DNA from: an uncultured Pelagibacteraceae bacterium
Lineage (GTDB): Bacteria; Pseudomonadota; Alphaproteobacteria; Pelagibacterales; Pelagibacteraceae
Assembly (NCBI GenBank): GCA_902549495.1
Contig: CACCVU010000002.1
Location: forward strand, 1 to 64,000
Length of the DNA stretch: 64,000 bases
Direction of reading: 5' to 3'
Part shown: positions 59,599 to 64,000 of the stretch, in pieces
Numbering within the stretch: position 1 is the stretch's first letter
Layout: every line of letters begins with the position of its first letter
Made by a program: the position numbers and the translations under genes
The notes under the pieces: generated by a model
What the model saw: the letters and a program-made list of their open reading frames with translations, nothing else
What the model was told of the DNA's origin: nothing
Database searches by the model: none

Positions 59599-59982
59599 AT
59601 GAGAAAACATTATTTAATTCTTGCAGTTTTTTTGTGCATGAGCTCAGCCTTTGCTGCAGGACATATAACAAAAGCTCAAAAAGAAAAAACAATAGAGTGT
59701 TTAGGTCACTACAGTGCAACAGCTGTTTTACCAGCTGAGACTATCGAAGTTAAAAACATGGAATTAGCTTTGGCTTCAGTAAAAGTTATAAGAGAATACC
59801 TTTCATCCGAGGGTGTTAAAGATGATGAGATGAACAAAGGCATGAATGCTTATGTAGACAAAGTTTATGGCAAGCCTTTTGATAAATCTAAAAATGGTGA
59901 GTGTAATAAATTTATTTATAAGCAAATTAAAGGTTCAGAAGAAAAAATCGAAAAATTATCTAGAACGATTTATGCAGGCTAA
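59599..59982 (+). CDS. Secreted protein of unknown function
   Basis: Signal peptide MRKHYLILAVFLCMSSAFAAG; first gene of a tightly spaced operon. Confidence 0.75.
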   Translation: MRKHYLILAVFLCMSSAFAAGHITKAQKEKTIECLGHYSATAVLPAETIEVKNMELALASVKVIREYLSSEGVKDDEMNKGMNAYVDKVYGKPFDKSKNGECNKFIYKQIKGSEEKIEKLSRTIYAG

Positions 59983-59984
59983 AA

Positions 59985-60272
59985 ATGAGCGGATACGTTA
60001 TAGCTAATATAGATGTAAAAAATCCTGAAGCTTATAAAGAATATATTGGTAAAGTTGTGCCTACAGTTCAAAAATTCGGAGGAGAATACCTTGTACGTGC
60101 CGGTGAGTACAAAGTTATAGATGGTGAGTGGAAATACCCTAGAACAGTAGTAATTAAATTTCCAACTTATGAAAAAGCTTTAGAGTGGTATGACTCTAAG
60201 GAATACAAACCAGTAAAACCTATTCGATTAGCAAACTCAGTTGCTAATGGAATAATAATTAGAGGAGTTTAA
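59985..60272 (+). CDS. DUF1330 family protein (dimeric alpha-beta barrel)
   Basis: GYVIANIDVKNPEAYKEYIGKVVPTVQKFGGEYLVRAGEYKVIDGEW...RTVVIKFPTYEKALEWYDSKEYKPVKPIR. Confidence 0.93.
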   Translation: MSGYVIANIDVKNPEAYKEYIGKVVPTVQKFGGEYLVRAGEYKVIDGEWKYPRTVVIKFPTYEKALEWYDSKEYKPVKPIRLANSVANGIIIRGV

Positions 60273-60285
60273 ATAAAAGTAAACA

Positions 60286-60576
60286 ATGGAAAAAGAAATG
60301 TTAGTACATCTTAAATTTAAAGAAGGCAAATTAGAAACTTTCACGAAATGGATGCAATCAGATGAGGGTATGAGTGTTAGAAAAAGTGTTGCATATCCGG
60401 AAAAAACTGTTGGTGCTATGATCCCAGATAAAAGCGGAATGCTATTTAAAGTTAATGTTCATAACGAAGCAGGAATGAAAGAGTTTGTAACTGGAAATAA
60501 CTCCACAGCTAAAGCAATTTATGCTGAGTGTGTAGAAAGTGCTCAGTTATTTGAACTATCTAAAATAAACCTATAA
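60286..60576 (+). CDS. Small protein, possible dimeric alpha-beta barrel
   Basis: 96 aa, beta-alpha-beta pattern MLVHLKFKEGKLETFTKWM...GMLFKVNVHNEAGMKEFV; operon context. Confidence 0.65.
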   Translation: MEKEMLVHLKFKEGKLETFTKWMQSDEGMSVRKSVAYPEKTVGAMIPDKSGMLFKVNVHNEAGMKEFVTGNNSTAKAIYAECVESAQLFELSKINL

Positions 60577-60586
60577 AGGAGAAAAA

Positions 60587-60874
60587 ATGAAAAACTACAT
60601 GGTAACACACACTTTCAAATCTGCTGAAATGAAAGCTAAATTTACAGAAACAGTGGCTTCTATGAAAATGGAAGATATTGTTAAAAGTATGAAAAGTGAC
60701 AATGCTGCTTGTCAAATGACTTGGAATACACCGGGCGATACAATGGAAATGTTTTGCTGGTGGAAAGGAAAAGATGAGCAAGCAATTATTAATCAATTAG
60801 GTCAAATGAATGATTTTTTCACTCCTCATAAATTTGTTGAGTGCACAGATCAAGTCATGGACTATAACGCATAG
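60587..60874 (+). CDS. Small protein, possible dimeric alpha-beta barrel
   Basis: 95 aa; MVTHTFKSAEMKAKFTETVASM...; GGAG-type RBS upstream; operon context. Confidence 0.65.
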   Translation: MKNYMVTHTFKSAEMKAKFTETVASMKMEDIVKSMKSDNAACQMTWNTPGDTMEMFCWWKGKDEQAIINQLGQMNDFFTPHKFVECTDQVMDYNA

Positions 60875-60881
60875 GATATTT

Positions 60882-61298
60882 ATGATAGACAAATTTGGAA
60901 ACGCATTTTATTTAATTATTTACTTAGCACATTTTATTATAGTTGGTAGCTACGCTTACCAATTGGTATTTGATACTAAAAAATTTCTTAAGGGTAGAGG
61001 GGTAGATAAAACTGCAACTTTAATTACAAGATTTGCAGGCTCATTCATGATTGCCACTGTTCTAATGGCAATATATATCGCTTTTATTAGATCAGGTGGT
61101 GTAGAAGCTACTTGGGCCTTCTTTAACTTAGTTTTTATAATGAATGTTTCGATATTAATTGTAAATTTTTATACATTAAAAATTGACAAAACAGGTTTAA
61201 CTAAAAAAACTAGAAACGATGGAATATATGCTCCACTCGTTCTTGTTATTATCAGTGCAATTCTTTGTTACGGTTTGGCTGATAAAATTTACGTTTAA
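60882..61298 (+). CDS. Four-TM membrane protein of unknown function
   Basis: MIDKFGNAFYLIIYLAHFIIVGSYAYQLVF...; start moved to 60882. Confidence 0.75.
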   Translation: MIDKFGNAFYLIIYLAHFIIVGSYAYQLVFDTKKFLKGRGVDKTATLITRFAGSFMIATVLMAIYIAFIRSGGVEATWAFFNLVFIMNVSILIVNFYTLKIDKTGLTKKTRNDGIYAPLVLVIISAILCYGLADKIYV

Positions 61299-61306
61299 GG
61301 AGATAC

Positions 61307-61600
61307 ATGGCAAAGTTTATGAATATTGTTAGATGCAAAGTGAAATCATCTGGCAGAGAAGAATATTTGAAAAAAATAGATGAGATGCCAAAATTCGATG
61401 GGCAGATTTCAGCTAAATATGTTGAAACGAAACCTAATGAATTTTTTATGTTAGGTGAATGGAATTCTGAAGATGACATTGCTAAAGCAAGATCAAAAAT
61501 GATTGCATTCTTGGATACACTTCGGCACACTTTGGAAGAACTGTCACCAGATTTGGGAGTAACTGATCCTCATTCTGGTACAGTTGTAATTGAGAAATAG
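61307..61600 (+). CDS. Small antibiotic-biosynthesis-monooxygenase-like dimeric alpha-beta-barrel protein
   Basis: FMNIVRCKVKSSGREEYLKKIDEMPKFDGQISAKYVETKPNEFFMLGEWNSEDDIAKARSKMIAFLDTL. Confidence 0.65.
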   Translation: MAKFMNIVRCKVKSSGREEYLKKIDEMPKFDGQISAKYVETKPNEFFMLGEWNSEDDIAKARSKMIAFLDTLRHTLEELSPDLGVTDPHSGTVVIEK

Positions 61601-61613
61601 GAAAGGGGTAACA

Positions 61614-61937
61614 ATGGCAAAATTTTATACACTTGGGTGTTACACAGCTAAAGGTCTTGGAGGATTTGTAAGTAATCCATCTACTGACAGAAAAGCTGCA
61701 ACATCTGCACTTGCTGCTTCTGTGGGAGCTAAAGTAACTCAATACTCAGGCCTTAGAGGAAAATATGATTTTATGGCAGTGATTGAAGGAACTTTTGAAC
61801 AAGCTGCTGCAGCTGCAATGGTTGCTGTTTCTAGTGGTGCTGTTTCAGATTTTACAATTTTAGAAGATGTAAATCTTAATGAAATAGCTAAAACTGCACA
61901 GAAAATGGCATCATCATACAAAGAGCCAGGAAAATAA
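61614..61937 (+). CDS. GYD domain protein
   Basis: YTLGCYTAKGLGGFVSNPSTDRKAATSALAASVGAKVTQYSGLRGKYDFMAVIEG; start moved to 61614. Confidence 0.8.
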   Translation: MAKFYTLGCYTAKGLGGFVSNPSTDRKAATSALAASVGAKVTQYSGLRGKYDFMAVIEGTFEQAAAAAMVAVSSGAVSDFTILEDVNLNEIAKTAQKMASSYKEPGK

Positions 61938-62645
61938 TTATTTTCTGTAGCTAATACATTTTAAGGTATCAGTGAATTTTATTTGATTTTTATATTTAGA
62001 TTTTATTTCACTGATACCAAATTTTATTTCTTTATTACTCATATTTAATAAGCATGAAATATATCTCTCTTTGATCATTCTAATGTATTTTTGTTTAGAG
62101 ATGTTTACTTTAAAATTAAAGTTAGTATAGCTTATTTTTTTTAAGTTATTTTTGATTATCTTAAATAAAACTTCGTCTCTTTTTAAACTTTTTTCTAAAT
62201 TTTCCTTCATTTTTTTAAAACAAGGAATACTATTATTTTTTGTTTTTAGTGAAAAAATTAGTATTTTGCCATTAGGATTTAAACTTTTTTTTGCAAGGTT
62301 TAGAAGGTTATTTAGCTTTGTTTTTGTAAAAAAATGAATAGTTTGTTTGATTAAGATTAGATCATATTTTTCTTTTGTCTTTAAATATTTTAAGGCATCA
62401 ATTTTCTTAAATACAATATTCTTTTTTACATCCTTGTTTGCAATAATATCAATTCCTATGGGCTTCTTTCTAAATTTATATTTTTTTTGAAGGGCGCTAA
62501 TAATATTCGCTCTTCCACATCCAATATCCAATATTTTTGTATCTTTATTAAGATTAATTTTCTTTTTAAGAAATTTATTAAATTGGGAGATATAAGGTTT
62601 AGATGATAACCAGGTTTTATTATCCCAGTTTTTAAGTTTTTTCAT
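61938..62645 (-). CDS. Class I SAM-dependent methyltransferase
   Basis: ILDIGCGRANIISALQKKY...YDLILIKQTIHFF. Confidence 0.85.
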   Translation of the reverse strand: MKKLKNWDNKTWLSSKPYISQFNKFLKKKINLNKDTKILDIGCGRANIISALQKKYKFRKKPIGIDIIANKDVKKNIVFKKIDALKYLKTKEKYDLILIKQTIHFFTKTKLNNLLNLAKKSLNPNGKILIFSLKTKNNSIPCFKKMKENLEKSLKRDEVLFKIIKNNLKKISYTNFNFKVNISKQKYIRMIKERYISCLLNMSNKEIKFGISEIKSKYKNQIKFTDTLKCISYRK

Positions 62646-63758
62646 TTAGTTCTTAATTTTGTTTTTTATATTTTTAATAATATTTTTAACAAATATTTCA
62701 GTATGATAAACATCGTTTAAGTGGGAAGCTAAATCATTAGGTTTGTAGATTTCATCTTTATTTAAATTACTAAAATCAATTTTTGACATATTAATATAAG
62801 TAATCCTTTTATCTTTACTTAGAGACAAAGTATCATTTATGTAACTAGAGACATCAACACTATAAGTTTTTTCTAAATGTCTTTTATGAGGGAAACTTAC
62901 AATAAAAATTTTTTCAATATTTCTCTCATTAGCTAAGTAATCTAAGAATTCATTCAAAGATTTTTTAAAATTTCTTTCTACATCACTGTTATAATTTTCA
63001 AGTTCTTTCATTATTTCCCTAAATCCACATTTGTGTACACTTCTATTTTTATATCCATTCTTTAAGATATTATTTAATTGATTGATGTTACGTTTTAAAA
63101 AGTAATTTATTTTTTTGACTGGAAATTTAATTATTTTATTTAAAGTACTTTGAAAATTTAATTCAGAGTATAAATATAATTTAGAATAATCATATGTTGC
63201 CCTGGTAAACTTCTCCCTGCTTATACTATCTAGCTTACCGTTTTTTGAATAAATTTTTTTATTTTTGTATCTGCAAAATTCATCTCCAATATCAGTTTGA
63301 TCAATATAAATTATAAGTAGATCTGGCTTTATATTGAATTCTTGTTTTAAAATTTCATATTGCTTATGCATCAAAGATGGAGCGAAAGATGTTATGCCAG
63401 CGTTATAAACAGTGTAATTATTTTTAATTGCAAAATTTTTAATCATTTCCTCTGATTGTTTTATTTCAGAAATACTTTCAATCCATGAGTCACCTTGAAG
63501 CAAAATTGTTTTATCCTTTGTATTGTTTTTATTAATAACAGAGAACAAGTAACCATTCTCCTTATCCCCCCATCTATTTGCATCTCTCAAATGATGAATT
63601 TTATTTGAGTAATTTTTATGAAAAATGAAGTTTTCTTTACTTTTGAACAACAAATTTTTATTTTTACTTATTTCAACAAGGCCCCATAGGCCAAATAAAA
63701 AATATGTTAATGAAAATAATAAAAAAAATAAAATTGATTTAAATACAACTTTTTTCAT
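62646..63758 (-). CDS. Membrane-anchored SGNH-hydrolase-like protein
   Basis: N-terminal TM; ILLQGDSWIESISEI, YNAGITSFAPSLMHKQYEIL resembling SGNH blocks; start at MKKVVFK. Confidence 0.55.
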   Translation of the reverse strand: MKKVVFKSILFFLLFSLTYFLFGLWGLVEISKNKNLLFKSKENFIFHKNYSNKIHHLRDANRWGDKENGYLFSVINKNNTKDKTILLQGDSWIESISEIKQSEEMIKNFAIKNNYTVYNAGITSFAPSLMHKQYEILKQEFNIKPDLLIIYIDQTDIGDEFCRYKNKKIYSKNGKLDSISREKFTRATYDYSKLYLYSELNFQSTLNKIIKFPVKKINYFLKRNINQLNNILKNGYKNRSVHKCGFREIMKELENYNSDVERNFKKSLNEFLDYLANERNIEKIFIVSFPHKRHLEKTYSVDVSSYINDTLSLSKDKRITYINMSKIDFSNLNKDEIYKPNDLASHLNDVYHTEIFVKNIIKNIKNKIKN

Positions 63759-63808
63759 TTGATAAATAAATGTTTCTATTATCAATGATATACTATATGA
63801 TTGACTAT

Positions 63809-64000
63809 ATGAAATCTCCAAATAGCCCAGATATACCTAATTCTTTAAATGAACATTGGATGCCATTTTCATCTAATAAGGATTTTAAAAAAAATCCCAG
63901 GCTTATTGCAAATGCAAAAGGAGTTTATTTAAAAACTCATGAAGGACATACTCTAATTGATGGAAGTTCCGGCCTATATTGCAATCCATTAGGTCACGGT
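63809..64000 (+). CDS. Class III aminotransferase (omega-amino acid:pyruvate type), N-terminal fragment at window edge
   Basis: MKSPNSPDIPNSLNEHWMPFSSNKDFKKNPRLIANAKGVYLKTHEGHTLIDGSSGLYCNPLGHG. Confidence 0.85.
   Translation, partial: MKSPNSPDIPNSLNEHWMPFSSNKDFKKNPRLIANAKGVYLKTHEGHTLIDGSSGLYCNPLGHG

Noticed and set aside
60560-60796. Minus-strand 78-aa ORF in the DABB operon
   Set aside because: His/Phe/Ser-rich antisense of 60587-60874; plus-strand genes have RBSs and operon spacing.
1-64000. CRISPR arrays, transposons, prophage, tRNA or rRNA genes
   Set aside because: No regularly spaced repeats, transposase/integrase reading frames, tRNA cloverleaf or rRNA segments were recognised on either strand by eye; a tRNAscan/Infernal run would be needed to exclude degenerate cases.

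Overview
AT-rich (about 30% GC), gene-dense alphaproteobacterial chromosome segment. Gene content and style (LivKHMGF, tandem Amt, gcvT glycine riboswitch, very short intergenic regions) best match the SAR11/Pelagibacterales group; that is an inference, as no rRNA or other phylogenetic marker lies in the window. I support about 75 protein-coding genes, including six small ones absent from the ORF track (a 54-aa CxxC/CxxC protein, DUF2256, a 47-aa membrane peptide, DUF3553, a 27-aa very basic protein and the partial aminotransferase at the right edge). I also support a tandem glycine riboswitch before gcvT, several intrinsic terminators or hairpins, and an unclassified structured-RNA candidate near 50.3-50.5 kb. 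No tRNA, rRNA, CRISPR array, prophage or transposase was seen. Observations most worth follow-up: (1) a seven-gene operon at 59.6-61.9 kb of mostly ~95-aa proteins that look like dimeric alpha-beta-barrel domains around a 4-TM protein, with no recognised function; (2) a photo-oxidative-stress gene set at 23.8-35.9 kb without an adjacent sigma/anti-sigma pair, including a FAD-domain-first photolyase homologue and a PhrB-like protein that appears to lack part of the Fe-S ligand loop; (3) an msrA split by an A8 homopolymer between signal peptide and catalytic domain; (4) an aptamer-2 P1 helix of the glycine riboswitch that covers the gcvT ribosome-binding region; (5) the structured-RNA candidate at 50.3-50.5 kb; (6) a CADD-type protein (para-aminobenzoate synthesis).
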